NCBI RefSeq assembly: GCF_016597725.1
Contig: NZ_VCGY01000003.1
Span: 372,001-436,000, forward strand
DNA: 64,000 bases
Direction: 5' to 3'
DNA from: Marinobacter sp. 1-4A
GTDB taxonomy: Bacteria; Pseudomonadota; Gammaproteobacteria; Pseudomonadales; Oleiphilaceae
Shown here: positions 46,933 to 55,993 of the stretch, piece by piece
How positions within the stretch are numbered: the stretch's first letter is position 1
Layout: the number at the start of each line of letters is the position of its first letter
Translations under genes and position numbers: made by a program
Notes under the pieces: generated by a model
Databases searched by the model: none
What the model saw: the letters and a program-made list of their open reading frames with translations, nothing else
What the model was told of the DNA's origin: nothing

Positions 46933-47985
46933 TTAAAGATCCGTTGGTACGTAGGCGCGCGAATCCCACACCTTGTAGGTCTCCATGAACTCGTTCTGGC
47001 TTTCGTAAACGCGCTTGAAGTCCGCATCTTTGGAGGCTTCTTCTTTCAAAACCTCTTCAGTAACCGACTTTAGCTTCTGCAGAACGTCGCGGGGAATCTG
47101 GTCAGCATTTACACCTTTGGCTTGGAAGCCAGCCAGCACCTTACCGTTCTTGTACTCGCCCTCGGCCAGAGCCAGCGTTGTTGCGGCGGTACAAGAGGCT
47201 TCAACCAGCGCTTTTTGAGCGTCGGTTGCGTTGTTCCACTCGTCCTTATTGATCAACATGTACTGAGCAGTGAACTGCTGATGCCAACCGGGGAAGAGGT
47301 TGTATTTGACCACCTGATCGAATCCGAGAATCTGGTCAATAGCAGGCATGGAAAATTCGGTTGCATCGATGGTGCCTTTTTCCAGCGCCTGAAATAGCTC
47401 ACCGCCGGGCATCATGGTGACCGAAGCCCCCAGTTTTTCCAGAACCTTGCCACCTAGACCCGCAAAGCGAATTTTCAAACCTTTGTAGTCTTCCAGAGTG
47501 TCAATTTTGTCTTTGTACCAGCCAGCTGTTTCGGGCCCGATTATGCCGCAAAGCTGCGCATGTACGTCGAAGCCTTTGTTGGCATACACTTCCTGCAGCA
47601 TTTCATGACCGCCACCATAGTAGTACCAGCCGGTATAAGCCCAAGGCTTCATACCAAAAGGCACAGCCGCAAACAGTGGAATCGCCGGAACCTTACCTTG
47701 GTCGTAACCGATCCAGGTGTAACCCGCAGAAACCTTGCCATCAGAGACAGACTGGAGAATATCGAACGCCGGAACCAGCTTACCCGGCTCGTAGACACGA
47801 ACCTGAATACTACCGCCAGAAGCTGCGTTAAGATTTTCGGCAACCCAGGCCGCTGGCGACCCCAATCCGGGGAGATTGGTGGAGAAGGCAACCGGCATTT
47901 TCCAACGCAAATCGTCTGCGTATACCGATCCTGTTGTCAGGGCAATCGCACCGGCAATTCCGGTGATGGCCTTGAGAAGTTTCAT
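46933..47985 (-). CDS. dctP: TRAP transporter periplasmic solute-binding protein
   Basis: 350 residues from the ATG at 47985, behind AGGAG, starting with a signal peptide (LLKAITGIAGAIALTTGSVYA). The frame upstream to 48156 covers the promoter region. The protein belongs to the DctP family. It carries the conserved arginine in LKIRFAGLGG that binds the substrate carboxylate and the GGELFQALEKGTIDATEF segment shared with 2-oxo/hydroxy-acid binding members. It is the first gene of the dctPQM-bdhA-synthetase operon, directly downstream of a sigma-54 promoter. 3-hydroxybutyrate is the inferred ligand. Confidence 0.92.
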   Translation of the reverse strand: MKLLKAITGIAGAIALTTGSVYADDLRWKMPVAFSTNLPGLGSPAAWVAENLNAASGGSIQVRVYEPGKLVPAFDILQSVSDGKVSAGYTWIGYDQGKVPAIPLFAAVPFGMKPWAYTGWYYYGGGHEMLQEVYANKGFDVHAQLCGIIGPETAGWYKDKIDTLEDYKGLKIRFAGLGGKVLEKLGASVTMMPGGELFQALEKGTIDATEFSMPAIDQILGFDQVVKYNLFPGWHQQFTAQYMLINKDEWNNATDAQKALVEASCTAATTLALAEGEYKNGKVLAGFQAKGVNADQIPRDVLQKLKSVTEEVLKEEASKDADFKRVYESQNEFMETYKVWDSRAYVPTDL

Positions 47986-48162
47986 TGGCGAGTCTCCTAG
48001 CATTGTTGTTGTAGTTGGCTGGCAGGATGATTTTCCTGACAAGCCTGATCTGAGCGTAGTCAGACATCGCAGGAAACGAGACAGACATTTGTGTATTTTG
48101 AGTCCTACGAAAGCGTCAGTCTTGTTTTCTGCGTTGTTCTGACGTCCTGCATCCAAGAAACA

Positions 48163-48178
48163 GCAGAGACTGTGCCAA
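48163..48178 (-). promoter_or_regulatory. Sigma-54 promoter of the dctP operon
   Basis: On the minus strand, TTGGCACAGTCTCTGC has GG at 48176-48175 and GC at 48164-48163, the required 11-base step between the -24 and -13 positions, with TGGCAC exactly at consensus. The expected transcript start is about 48151, some 166 nt before the dctP ATG. Confidence 0.8.
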
Positions 48179-48240
48179 TAATTTTTTTGTTATATTAATC
48201 AATCAGATAAGAAAAACTCAAAACTTCTGAAGCCGTGAAG

Positions 48241-48258
48241 TGTCCTGATATTCGGACA
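48241..48258. promoter_or_regulatory. Enhancer site 1 of the dctP operon
   Basis: TGTCC-TGATATTC-GGACA, one of four copies in the window of the dyad TGTCC-N8-GGACA. It lies about 73 bp upstream of the sigma-54 promoter, the usual range for an enhancer-binding protein site. Confidence 0.75.
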
Positions 48259-48303
48259 GTATAATTCGATAGTCGTAGGTACTTGTACAGATATCAAGAC
48301 ACC

Positions 48304-48321
48304 TGTCCGGAATTCAGGACA
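48304..48321. promoter_or_regulatory. Enhancer site 2 of the dctP operon, across the regulator's stop codon
   Basis: On the minus strand, TGTCC-TGAATTCC-GGACA. The TGTCCTGA part is also the last codons and stop (Ser, TGA) of the sigma-54 regulator gene. Its centre is 63 bp from enhancer site 1, six helical turns, so both sites face the same side of the DNA. Confidence 0.75.
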
Positions 48322-49759
48322 TCTTGGCGAGCTTCTCATACAGCACGGACCGGGAAATGCCCAAGAGCCGGGCGGCCCTGGTACGGTTACCCCTGCTTGC
48401 GACCAGTGCCTCTTCAACCGCCTGAGCTTCCGCCTCGGCCAGAGTTTCAGCTAATGGCCTGATGGGACGCGACGAAACCCGCAAGGCCGGGCGAACCCCA
48501 ACCCGCGGCAAAACCTTGAACATGGCGTCAGCATCTAGAACACCGCCTTCCTCACTCATGGTCAGGGCGCGCTCAAGCACATTACGTAGCTCGCGGATGT
48601 TACCGGGCCAATCGTAACTGGCCAAAGCCGCAACGCCGGCATCGGTTATTTCCGCGCGCATGTCCAGCCCTTCGCTAATCTCCCAGAGCAAGGTTTCACA
48701 GAGCAGGCCAATGTCTGCCAACCGCTCTCTCAAGGGAGGTATGGGAATTTCGAGAACGTTGAGCCGGTAGTATAGATCTGAGCGGAAAGTGCCGTCGGCA
48801 ATCATGGCTTCAAGGTTGCGACTGGTTGCCGCGATAATGCGGACATCCACCGATGCAACCTTGTTGGAGCCAAGCGGTTCAACCTCCCCCTCCTGCAAGG
48901 CCCGTAACAGTTTGGCCTGCAACGGCAGAGGCATGTCGCCGACCTCATCCAGAAACAAGGTACCGCCGTTAGCGAGTTGGAATTTGCCTTCGCGATGCTT
49001 GCGGTCTGCACCGGTGAAAGCACCTGGGGCGACACCGAAGAACTCAGCTTCGAGAAGATTGTCCGGAATGGCCGCCACGTTTACGCCCACAAAGGGCTTT
49101 TCTGCGCGTCTGGAGACAGCATGGATTGCCTGAGCCAGCACCTCTTTACCAGTGCCGGTTTCGCCCAGTAAAAGCACGGACATCTCACGACCGGCAGCCA
49201 AGCGGGCGCGACGTTTCACTTCAAGGGCTCCGGGGCTGGCCCCAATGAAATCGCCGAGGCTGTATCGTGTACTTCTTTCCTTTTTGGCCAGCGCTTTGCG
49301 CGCCGCAGCGAGATCCTGATGCAAGCGTCGATACTTGCTGACCAGAGGCGTTAGCGGTTGCAAATCATCGTAGAGCACAAACGCTACAGCACCCTCTATC
49401 TGCCCATCTTCGTCGTAGAAAGGCAACCGGGTAACCACCAACTGTTGCTGTTGATGCTCCATGATGTCCAATAACAAGGGGTTGCCGGTTTCCACCACTT
49501 CGGGCATACGGGTTCCGGGAATCACCTGACGCACCGGGCGGCCAATGGCACTCGCCGAGTCTTTCAGGCCCAGTAATTGTGAATAGCTGTTGTTCAGCCA
49601 GGTGATACGGGCCTCACGGTCAACGGCGATCGCCCCGGCACTGGCTTCCTCGAACATGGGGAATAGTGCTTCGATAAGATCCCGAGTCAGCCCGGTTTTG
49701 TTCTTTTCACCAAACAACTGTGTCATGTAGCGCGTACCGCCGGGTCCAGTATCATTCAT
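48314..49759 (-). CDS. Sigma-54-dependent enhancer-binding regulator, HbcR-like
   Basis: 481 residues from the ATG at 49759, with CAGGG upstream. ATG 49726 is an alternative, and the frame to 49831 is rejected. An N-terminal PAS domain (about 35-140) is followed by an AAA+ domain with Walker A GETGTGKE near residue 199, the sigma-54 contact loop GAFTGA at 246-251 and Walker B TLFLDEVGDM. A Fis-type helix-turn-helix ends the protein (RTRAARLLGISRSVLYEKL). It probably binds the TGTCC-N8-GGACA dyads in front of the dctP operon and of the oligomer hydrolase gene. In Pseudomonas aeruginosa a sigma-54 activator next to bdhA (HbcR, from memory) controls 3-hydroxybutyrate use, which fits. The ligand sensed by the PAS domain is inference. 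Confidence 0.9.
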   Translation of the reverse strand: MNDTGPGGTRYMTQLFGEKNKTGLTRDLIEALFPMFEEASAGAIAVDREARITWLNNSYSQLLGLKDSASAIGRPVRQVIPGTRMPEVVETGNPLLLDIMEHQQQQLVVTRLPFYDEDGQIEGAVAFVLYDDLQPLTPLVSKYRRLHQDLAAARKALAKKERSTRYSLGDFIGASPGALEVKRRARLAAGREMSVLLLGETGTGKEVLAQAIHAVSRRAEKPFVGVNVAAIPDNLLEAEFFGVAPGAFTGADRKHREGKFQLANGGTLFLDEVGDMPLPLQAKLLRALQEGEVEPLGSNKVASVDVRIIAATSRNLEAMIADGTFRSDLYYRLNVLEIPIPPLRERLADIGLLCETLLWEISEGLDMRAEITDAGVAALASYDWPGNIRELRNVLERALTMSEEGGVLDADAMFKVLPRVGVRPALRVSSRPIRPLAETLAEAEAQAVEEALVASRGNRTRAARLLGISRSVLYEKLAKMS

Positions 49760-49809
49760 GTTGAAAGCCCTGACACCCGGCAAGCCGGGTGTTCCGTCGG
49801 AAGTATATG

Positions 49810-49841
49810 GCCCTCTCAGCAGCGTGAGCAAATGAGAGGGC
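49810..49841 (-). terminator. Hairpin between the oligomer hydrolase and the regulator gene
   Basis: GCCCTCTCA (49810-49818) and TGAGAGGGC (49833-49841) form a perfect 9-bp stem with a 14-nt loop. There is no U-run, so it may attenuate rather than stop transcription from the hydrolase gene into the regulator gene. Confidence 0.55.
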
Positions 49842-49861
49842 GCGCGATCACAAAAACGCGG

Positions 49862-51961
49862 TCAGTCCGGGATGCGTAACTCGCTACCAACCAAGAGAAT
49901 TAAATCTCCATCCGCCGGTTGTGCTGCAATTTCAGGAAGGTTGCTCGCGGCCAGAGGTGTTGCGATATCTCCCCGCGGCGTGGTCCGGACGACCTGACTC
50001 GGCGGTAGTTCGGTGCCGTTGGTCAAACGCTCCCATACCAGATCCAGAGCCTGAAAATAGTAATGATGCAAAGGCACATAGCGGTCACCAATACCTGCGA
50101 ACTGGTTCAGAATGTCGAGGTGGTGAGCGTTGATTACTTCGTAATAACGAAGCTCACTGGCAGCACCCTCAACCCGTTGGTTAAGTCCGTAGTAGGGCCG
50201 GGATGTATGATTGATGGGCAAAATCGCATCCGCTCGCCCCGTCACAAACACTGCAGGCTTACCACTTAGGTTTCCTGTAGCCCTGATATCGTCAATGCCT
50301 TCAGCGATTGCTGAAGCCAATGTGGCATCAGCACCCGTCAAAGCATCTCCTGTGATGGCGTCACGGCCCAAAGCCAAGCTGTGCAAGCACAACAAAGCGT
50401 CCAAACCATAATCGACCTGACTACTGCTTGGAGACACACTTGTGGGAAGCGCCGTGGGCTGGCCCTCAGCGTCATCGTAGATAATATCGACGCCTGCGGT
50501 GGGTGGAATACCATTACTGGTTGCAAAGGCCGCAGCCTCTCCGGCATTTGTGAAAGGCGTCACCGCGCCCGCAGAGTCTGTTGCGGCAAAACTGAGCCCG
50601 CACACTCGGTTTTCCACACCCGCACGACCATAGGCATTGGCGTAGGTCATGGCAATGCTCTGGGCCACTTTGGAGGCAAAATGCACTGGCGCAAGCAGAT
50701 TCTGCTCAGGCTGGATGCCGAAGTTCTGGTTCAGAATACGCTGCGCATCGATCGCACGCGCGTCAGTGTCAGCACCTGTTACAAGGCCTTTGTTAAACAG
50801 CGAGTTGCAGATATTCTCGCGCACTTGAGCCACGTTAAGCGCGTTCAGTGGCGCGCTATCGCGGATGGCTGGCGCCTGATTTGCACAGCCTTGATACACC
50901 GCAAGCGCTGTGGTGTATTCGAGCAGGCTGCGGCTGTTCTCAGCAACCGCAGTGCCGGAACCTTGAACAATGGTGAAACCTGTATCCACAACCGGATTTA
51001 CATTGGGTTCGGACACCGCTACGCCATCGATCAACCCGTTGATGTCCTGTTCGGCAGCGCGAACGGAAGAACCGCCACCGTTGGAAACGCTGGACGCGAT
51101 AACCAAAGTATTCAGAGGCGTAATCGCATTGCTGTCGCTGCCGAACTGCTTATTGAGCGCCCAGAACCCGAATTCAATTGATTGCAGCACATGCTGCCCC
51201 CAATCCGCTTCCGGATTGGCTTTCGAGTGCGCATGTTTCCAGGCCAAACGATCAGGCCACAGAGCACTGAAATCTCCGCGTTCCGCATCGGTCAGATCTG
51301 CGCGGAACTGCACTGGCTCATCTCCCGCAGTGAGGGTGCCATCCATACGCTGAGCGGTGTTGCTCTCAAGGTTGTGCGAACCCGTGCCGCTGCCTTTATC
51401 GGTGTAAACCACCGCGCAGCCTTTTTTCAGGCCCCATTCTCCGGCTGTACCAATCGCCCCGTAAACACCTCTGGAACCGGATGATGGCGCGGTAATCATA
51501 CACGGGCTATTTTGATCAAAGCTGTCAGGTATCTGGGCCATAACCGTAACGGACACGTCGCTACCCGGAGCTGTCATGAAGGCGATGTACTCATGCCCAG
51601 AGATCATTCCTTCGGTGCCAATGCCTACGCTGGGGCCAAAGAACTCGCCATAGCCTCCACCAGCCGATGTATCGACCAAGGCACGGTAATTGTTGTAGAT
51701 GGCAAGCCTGCGCAACTCACTAGGCGAGGGGTTGAGAGCATCGGAGAACGTGGGCGCAGTAGGGCTGCCTAATCCTGTGGCACCCATACCTGCCGTTAGC
51801 AGGTCATCTGTCACACCATCGTATTGGGTATGCTGAATATCGCCCTGAATAAATCCGGGAATCGGGTTTGCGACAGGTGGATTATCGTTGCTGCTGTCAT
51901 TGCAGGCACTTAGGCCAAAGCCTGTAGCGCCGATCAGCGCACTGATCATGATGCGTTTCAT
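49862..51961 (-). CDS. D-(-)-3-hydroxybutyrate oligomer hydrolase, lipoprotein
   Basis: 699 residues, the length of the 3HBOH family that cleaves 3-hydroxybutyrate oligomers released from PHB. A lipoprotein signal ends LSAC with C20, so the enzyme is exported and membrane-anchored. Family segments include [31 protein letters not shown] and the likely nucleophile S293 in [12 protein letters not shown] at 51961 follows AAGGAA. The gene stands 48 bp downstream of a predicted sigma-54 start, with two enhancer dyads further up, and is followed 102 bp later by the regulator gene. It would supply monomers to the adjacent TRAP transporter and dehydrogenase. Confidence 0.92.
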   Translation of the reverse strand: MKRIMISALIGATGFGLSACNDSSNDNPPVANPIPGFIQGDIQHTQYDGVTDDLLTAGMGATGLGSPTAPTFSDALNPSPSELRRLAIYNNYRALVDTSAGGGYGEFFGPSVGIGTEGMISGHEYIAFMTAPGSDVSVTVMAQIPDSFDQNSPCMITAPSSGSRGVYGAIGTAGEWGLKKGCAVVYTDKGSGTGSHNLESNTAQRMDGTLTAGDEPVQFRADLTDAERGDFSALWPDRLAWKHAHSKANPEADWGQHVLQSIEFGFWALNKQFGSDSNAITPLNTLVIASSVSNGGGSSVRAAEQDINGLIDGVAVSEPNVNPVVDTGFTIVQGSGTAVAENSRSLLEYTTALAVYQGCANQAPAIRDSAPLNALNVAQVRENICNSLFNKGLVTGADTDARAIDAQRILNQNFGIQPEQNLLAPVHFASKVAQSIAMTYANAYGRAGVENRVCGLSFAATDSAGAVTPFTNAGEAAAFATSNGIPPTAGVDIIYDDAEGQPTALPTSVSPSSSQVDYGLDALLCLHSLALGRDAITGDALTGADATLASAIAEGIDDIRATGNLSGKPAVFVTGRADAILPINHTSRPYYGLNQRVEGAASELRYYEVINAHHLDILNQFAGIGDRYVPLHHYYFQALDLVWERLTNGTELPPSQVVRTTPRGDIATPLAASNLPEIAAQPADGDLILLVGSELRIPD

Positions 51962-52024
51962 GGTCGTTCCTTATTTTGTTGTTGTTTAGAACGGGCCGGG
52001 ACCACGACCCGAGACCATTGTTAT

Positions 52025-52039
52025 GCGCATCCTATGCCA
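52025..52039 (-). promoter_or_regulatory. Sigma-54 promoter of the oligomer hydrolase gene
   Basis: On the minus strand, TGGCATAGGATGCGC has GG at 52038-52037 and GC at 52026-52025, exactly the -24/-12 spacing. The -12 box is GCGC rather than TTGC, so it is the weaker of the two promoters. Expected start about 52013. Confidence 0.72.
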
Positions 52040-52100
52040 CAATTTTATCCAATTGTTTTAATTGACTTTTCCGAATTCTCCTTTGTCCTGCGCCGGTAAT

Positions 52101-52118
52101 TGTCCAGATTTCCGGACA
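52101..52118. promoter_or_regulatory. Enhancer site 1 of the oligomer hydrolase gene
   Basis: TGTCC-AGATTTCC-GGACA, extended by matching flanks (T before and A after), about 65 bp upstream of the sigma-54 promoter. Same dyad as at 48241 and 48304. Confidence 0.75.
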
Positions 52119-52185
52119 AGCTTGGAGCCGGTCTCACCGGGGCTTGCACGGAACCACCCAGTTATAGGCACTGGTACAGCCGAGC

Positions 52186-52203
52186 TGTCCTGAATACCGG
52201 ACA
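52186..52203. promoter_or_regulatory. Enhancer site 2 of the oligomer hydrolase gene
   Basis: TGTCC-TGAATACC-GGACA, one base different from the site at 48304. Its centre is 85 bp from site 1, eight helical turns. A further GGACA half-site follows near 52213. Confidence 0.75.
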
Positions 52204-52254
52204 GCGTCGTGATTGGCGGACAGCCGATTAAAGCGACATACCTGCAGCCCGCCG

Positions 52255-52614
52255 TCAAATTCGGATAAACGGCAGCAGACTCAGCCCCATAATCACCAGT
52301 ATGGCCACGCAAGCAGCCAGAGTGCGAACAGGCTTGTGTCGAAACATTTGCCAAACGCCACCGCTCTCGCCACTCAGTCGCCGAGCCTCATAGGCCTCAC
52401 GTTGGCTTTCCATGCGCTGGCGCTGATACTCGTGCAGCAAGGCTTTCGCCCGGTTCGCTTCGTCTGTGTCGTGCACCCAAAAACCACCCATACTGATACC
52501 CCAACGGCTTGGCGGCGTCTCGTAAAAGCGCACATCGTGGGCGTCAAATAACGCCCGTATTTCGTCGGCTTCGTCATCCGGCACGTGGCGCAAATTCATC
52601 AGGTGGTGGGGCAT
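52255..52614 (-). CDS. DUF6164-like protein with C-terminal membrane anchor
   Basis: 119 residues. The soluble N-terminal part (LMNLRHVPDDEADEIRALFD, then RWGISMGGFWVHD) resembles the small ferredoxin-like DUF6164 family, as I recall it. A basic linker and one membrane helix (LAACVAILVIMGLSLLPF) end the protein. Function unknown. The sigma-54-controlled hydrolase lies downstream on the same strand with its own promoter. Confidence 0.7.
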   Translation of the reverse strand: MPHHLMNLRHVPDDEADEIRALFDAHDVRFYETPPSRWGISMGGFWVHDTDEANRAKALLHEYQRQRMESQREAYEARRLSGESGGVWQMFRHKPVRTLAACVAILVIMGLSLLPFIRI

Positions 52615-52701
52615 GAAGGCTCGTTATCTGGTATCGGACAGGGTAATACCGATATCCTAACACCATAGACCCAAAGACCGAATTCACCACCGGAACCCTT
52701 C

Positions 52702-54114
52702 ATGACTGATCACCCCCTCCGCTTACTGCTGGATTTCGACAACTGCGCCCAAAGAGATAAAGGCCAGGCCCCGGCATTTTTACACCGGCGGGATCGCAAG
52801 TTTGCACTGTCCTGCGAGCAGCAACAGGTTACGCCCACACCGAAGCGCTGGCTGGCCCACATCAACCATCTGAGCGGCCCGGGGGCGAGCGCATCGCCAG
52901 CGGAGCACACCTTGGGTTTCTGGCGTCGGATAAACAGTGGTTTTATGGCTGCGGGCACCCTGTTTGGTTTACTGACTATGCTCGGTTTGCTGTTTTACGA
53001 CGGTGGCCAACGCGTCAACATTACGGTTTTTTTGGCCTTTGTGGCCTTCCAGCTTTTGCTGGCGCTGCTAACTACGGCGCAGTCTCTGGTTGGCTGGCAG
53101 CCTTGGGGAACACTGCTCCGACGCTTTCGCAACAGCCCCGATTCTGAGGTGCCTGTAAAACTACAGCCGGTACTTATCGCAAGAGCCGCTCAGCTGGGCG
53201 GGCTGTGTTTTGCTCTGGCCGGTCTGGCGACCTTGCTGGTTATGGTGGTACTGCAAGATCTTGCTTTTGGGTGGAGCACCACTCTTGAGACCGATGCCAG
53301 CCGCTATCACAGCCTCATTGCGACGGTTGCAGCGCCTTGGGCCTGGGTATGGCCAGCCGCTGCACCAGACCTTGCACTGGTGGAAGCCACACGGTTCTTT
53401 CGTGCCAACGCAGTTGCGGGCAGCACGAACCCGGCACGCTGGGGTCAATGGTGGCCCTTTATCGCTATGCTATGGACAACTTGGGCGCTGTTGCCGCGAC
53501 TTGTTCTTGCCCTATTGGCGAACGTTCTAATCCGGCGCAAAGCTCGGTATCTGTTGGCTAACCACCCGGCTATGCGAGCCTTGATGTATCGTATGGAAAC
53601 GCCTGCTCTGGATACGGGCAACGACCATAATGATGCCTCGGATTTGCCGGACACCGAAACGCATCTCAAACTAAAGCCTTTGCCTGAGGCCAGTATTGCC
53701 CTGTGCTGGGCAGGCGCGGGCGACCCGGAGTTACCGGATGCACTCAGTGCAGGCAAGAGCCTGATTGCCAAAGCGGGCGGGCGGATGACGCTCGCACAGG
53801 ACCGGCAGGTTCTAGAGCAGGTGGCCAAACAACTGACACAGACGCTTAGCGAATCCGTCCTTCTGATAACACGCAGCTGGGAGCCTCCTACGGGAGAGCT
53901 GGAAGATTTTCTGACGTCTGCGCGGGAACTCTGGCCTGAAGCATCGCAGATTGCCTTAGTGCCATTGGCCACCCGCATTGAGCGTGAACCGGATGCTCAT
54001 CAGGTGCAGCAATGGCTGAGATTTGCCAAGCGGATAGGGCCGGAGTTTGTAACGGTTAGCCTGATACCAACGCACGGAACCCTTCCGGATGTGAACGGGG
54101 GAATTATGCAATGA
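52702..54114 (+). CDS. DUF2868 membrane protein
   Basis: 470 residues with about four membrane helices between residues 75 and 280 and a C-terminal cytoplasmic domain. The N terminus (LRLLLDFDNCAQRD, then RWLAHIN) and overall layout fit DUF2868. The stop overlaps the start of the downstream GTPase (ATGA), the usual arrangement of the DUF2868-DUF3482 pair. Role unknown, probably a membrane partner of the GTPase. Confidence 0.8.
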   Translation: MTDHPLRLLLDFDNCAQRDKGQAPAFLHRRDRKFALSCEQQQVTPTPKRWLAHINHLSGPGASASPAEHTLGFWRRINSGFMAAGTLFGLLTMLGLLFYDGGQRVNITVFLAFVAFQLLLALLTTAQSLVGWQPWGTLLRRFRNSPDSEVPVKLQPVLIARAAQLGGLCFALAGLATLLVMVVLQDLAFGWSTTLETDASRYHSLIATVAAPWAWVWPAAAPDLALVEATRFFRANAVAGSTNPARWGQWWPFIAMLWTTWALLPRLVLALLANVLIRRKARYLLANHPAMRALMYRMETPALDTGNDHNDASDLPDTETHLKLKPLPEASIALCWAGAGDPELPDALSAGKSLIAKAGGRMTLAQDRQVLEQVAKQLTQTLSESVLLITRSWEPPTGELEDFLTSARELWPEASQIALVPLATRIEREPDAHQVQQWLRFAKRIGPEFVTVSLIPTHGTLPDVNGGIMQ

Positions 54115-55541
54115 GTACCGCACCTATTTTTGCTGTTGTAGGCCACCCCAACAAAGGCAAATCCAGCGTGGTGGCAACCCTGTCGCAGAACGATGCCATA
54201 GCCATTGCTCTAGAGCCGGGCACGACACGTAAGCGCCAGTCCTACCCATTAAGCGTAGATGGCAGAGTTCTTTATACACTGGTTGATACGCCCGGTTTTC
54301 AGCGCCCCCGACGGGTGTTGGAATGGCTTGAAGCCCACAGCGTGTCAGCATCTGATCACAGCGAAACAGTGCGAGCCTTTGTTCAACAGCATCAGGGTGA
54401 TGGCCGCTTTACAGACGAATGTGAGCTGCTGGCACCGTTGATTGAGGGGGCGGGGATCATCTACGTGGTTGATGGCTCCGCGCCATACAGTGCCGAGCAT
54501 GAAGCAGAAATGACCATCCTACGCTGGACTGGCCAGCCCAGTCTGGCGCTGATCAATAGCATCGGGCCCGATGATTACAGCGACACCTGGCAGGCCGCGC
54601 TCGGACAGTTCTTTCAAGTTGTGCGCAAATTCGACGCAGTTCGCGCCCCGTTCGAGCAACACTTAAGTTTGTTACGAGCTTTCGGGCAGCTTGAGCCCGA
54701 CTGGGAAAAGCCTCTGGATCAAGCAACCCACTACCTATCGGCCCAACGCGAACAGCGCCAGCATCAAGCTGCTGGCATCATTGCCAAAGCCTTGAAAGAT
54801 ATGATGTCGTTTCAGGAAAAACGCACGCTCACGCTGGACCAAGCCGCAGGCACCAGCGACAGCACCCTAGCGGATCAGCTCCGACAACGCTGGTACCAGC
54901 ACCAACGGCAACGGGAGCAGACCCTACGGGTGGAGATAGAGCACCTGTATCAACATCAAAGTATCCGTCGGCAGGAAGCCGAGCTTGAATGGCACAGTGA
55001 TCACGACCTGTTCTCGGAAGACAGCCGCAAACACTGGGCCGTAAGTCGACGCTATCTGGCTACCGCCGGTTTTGGTGCAGGCGCCGTTAGCGGTGCAGGG
55101 CTGGATGCACTTACTCTGGGCTCGTCTCTGGGCGCCGGTGCTCTGGTGGGTGGCCTGATCGGCGCAGCGGGCAGCTACATGTACGGAGGCCGATTCACTC
55201 TGCCTGTTTTAAATATTGGTTTGCTTCAAGACGGCCTGAAGACAGCTACCTTCGGCCCCGTGCAAGACAGCCAGTTTGGCTACGTAGTGTTAGGACGGGC
55301 CGTGGATCATTGGTGGCATATTAGCCATCGTAACCATGCAGGTAGAGAACTGCTCGACCTGCAACCTGCAGATCATCACTGGCTAGACAACCTCGATAAA
55401 ACGAGCCGTCAAACCATTCAGAAAACCCTCGATAAGTGCCGGAAACAGCAGCCCTTGGACGAAAACCAGCGACACAGGTTTCACAGTGCCATAGAACAAT
55501 GCATGGCAATTTATGACAACTGGCGGTTGAACCGGACCTGA
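54111..55541 (+). CDS. DUF3482 GTPase partner of the DUF2868 protein
   Basis: 476 residues. A TrmE-Era-like G domain (about 1-170) has G1 GHPNKGKSS, a conserved GTTR switch (EPGTTRKRQ) and G3 DTPG. The G4 NKxD is degenerate (NSIG). A long charged helical stretch of about 230-310 precedes a hydrophobic glycine-rich hairpin (about 320-365, [19 protein letters not shown]) that could insert into membrane. This layout recalls membrane-remodelling GTPases, but function is unproven. Confidence 0.8.
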   Translation: MSTAPIFAVVGHPNKGKSSVVATLSQNDAIAIALEPGTTRKRQSYPLSVDGRVLYTLVDTPGFQRPRRVLEWLEAHSVSASDHSETVRAFVQQHQGDGRFTDECELLAPLIEGAGIIYVVDGSAPYSAEHEAEMTILRWTGQPSLALINSIGPDDYSDTWQAALGQFFQVVRKFDAVRAPFEQHLSLLRAFGQLEPDWEKPLDQATHYLSAQREQRQHQAAGIIAKALKDMMSFQEKRTLTLDQAAGTSDSTLADQLRQRWYQHQRQREQTLRVEIEHLYQHQSIRRQEAELEWHSDHDLFSEDSRKHWAVSRRYLATAGFGAGAVSGAGLDALTLGSSLGAGALVGGLIGAAGSYMYGGRFTLPVLNIGLLQDGLKTATFGPVQDSQFGYVVLGRAVDHWWHISHRNHAGRELLDLQPADHHWLDNLDKTSRQTIQKTLDKCRKQQPLDENQRHRFHSAIEQCMAIYDNWRLNRT

Positions 55542-55557
55542 AAGGAATGTTTATACT
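55527..55557 (+). promoter_or_regulatory. Putative ectC promoter
   Basis: TTGAAC (55527-55532) and TATACT (55552-55557), 19-bp spacing (18 if TTATAC is used), at the end of the DUF3482 gene and about 28 bp before the ectC ribosome site. Suggests ectC has its own transcript. Confidence 0.45.
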
Positions 55558-55591
55558 GTACGGCTATTCCATCACAAAACGAGGAATGCTC

Positions 55592-55987
55592 ATGAAAATT
55601 GTACGAGTTCAGGACATCATCGGTACCGAACGTGAAGTGCATGGCCCCGGCTGGACAAGCCGTCGTATGTTGTTGAAAAAAGACGGTATGGGCTTCTCTT
55701 TCCACGAAACGATCATCCCAGCAGGTGCCGAGCTTAACCTGTGGTACAAGCATCATCTGGAAGCCGTTTATTGCGTAGCCGGTAATGGCACCATTACAGA
55801 CAAAGCCACCGGTGAAACCCACGAAATCTCCGACGGCACCCTCTACGCTCTCGACAAGCATGATCAACACACCCTGCGCGGTGGTACTGAAGACATGCGC
55901 TTGATCTGCGCCTTCAACCCGCCGGTTACGGGCCAGGAAGTACACGACGAGGACGGCGCTTATCTGCCGGACACCAGCGAAGACTGA
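55592..55987 (+). CDS. ectC: Ectoine synthase, solitary copy
   Basis: 131 residues from the ATG at 55592, with GAGG nine bases upstream. The frame to 55547 is rejected. It is a cupin that closes N-gamma-acetyldiaminobutyrate to ectoine. EctC features are visible: [39 protein letters not shown], the metal ligands in [11 protein letters not shown] and [11 protein letters not shown], and CAFNPPVTG. Neither ectA nor ectB nor an aspartokinase is adjacent, so this is a solitary EctC as far as the window shows. Confidence 0.93.
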   Translation: MKIVRVQDIIGTEREVHGPGWTSRRMLLKKDGMGFSFHETIIPAGAELNLWYKHHLEAVYCVAGNGTITDKATGETHEISDGTLYALDKHDQHTLRGGTEDMRLICAFNPPVTGQEVHDEDGAYLPDTSED

Positions 55988-55993
55988 TCTTCC

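Noticed and set aside
50381..51181. 266-codon plus-strand open frame opposite the oligomer hydrolase
   Set aside because: Antisense shadow with no family resemblance and no promoter.
52101..52203. The TGTCC/GGACA dyads as terminators of neighbouring genes
   Set aside because: The stems are only 5-6 bp with no U-run, and identical dyads recur at fixed helical spacing before sigma-54 promoters, which fits operators.
55592..55987. An ectABC operon
   Set aside because: Neither upstream (DUF3482 GTPase) nor downstream (MFS) neighbours are ectA, ectB or ask.
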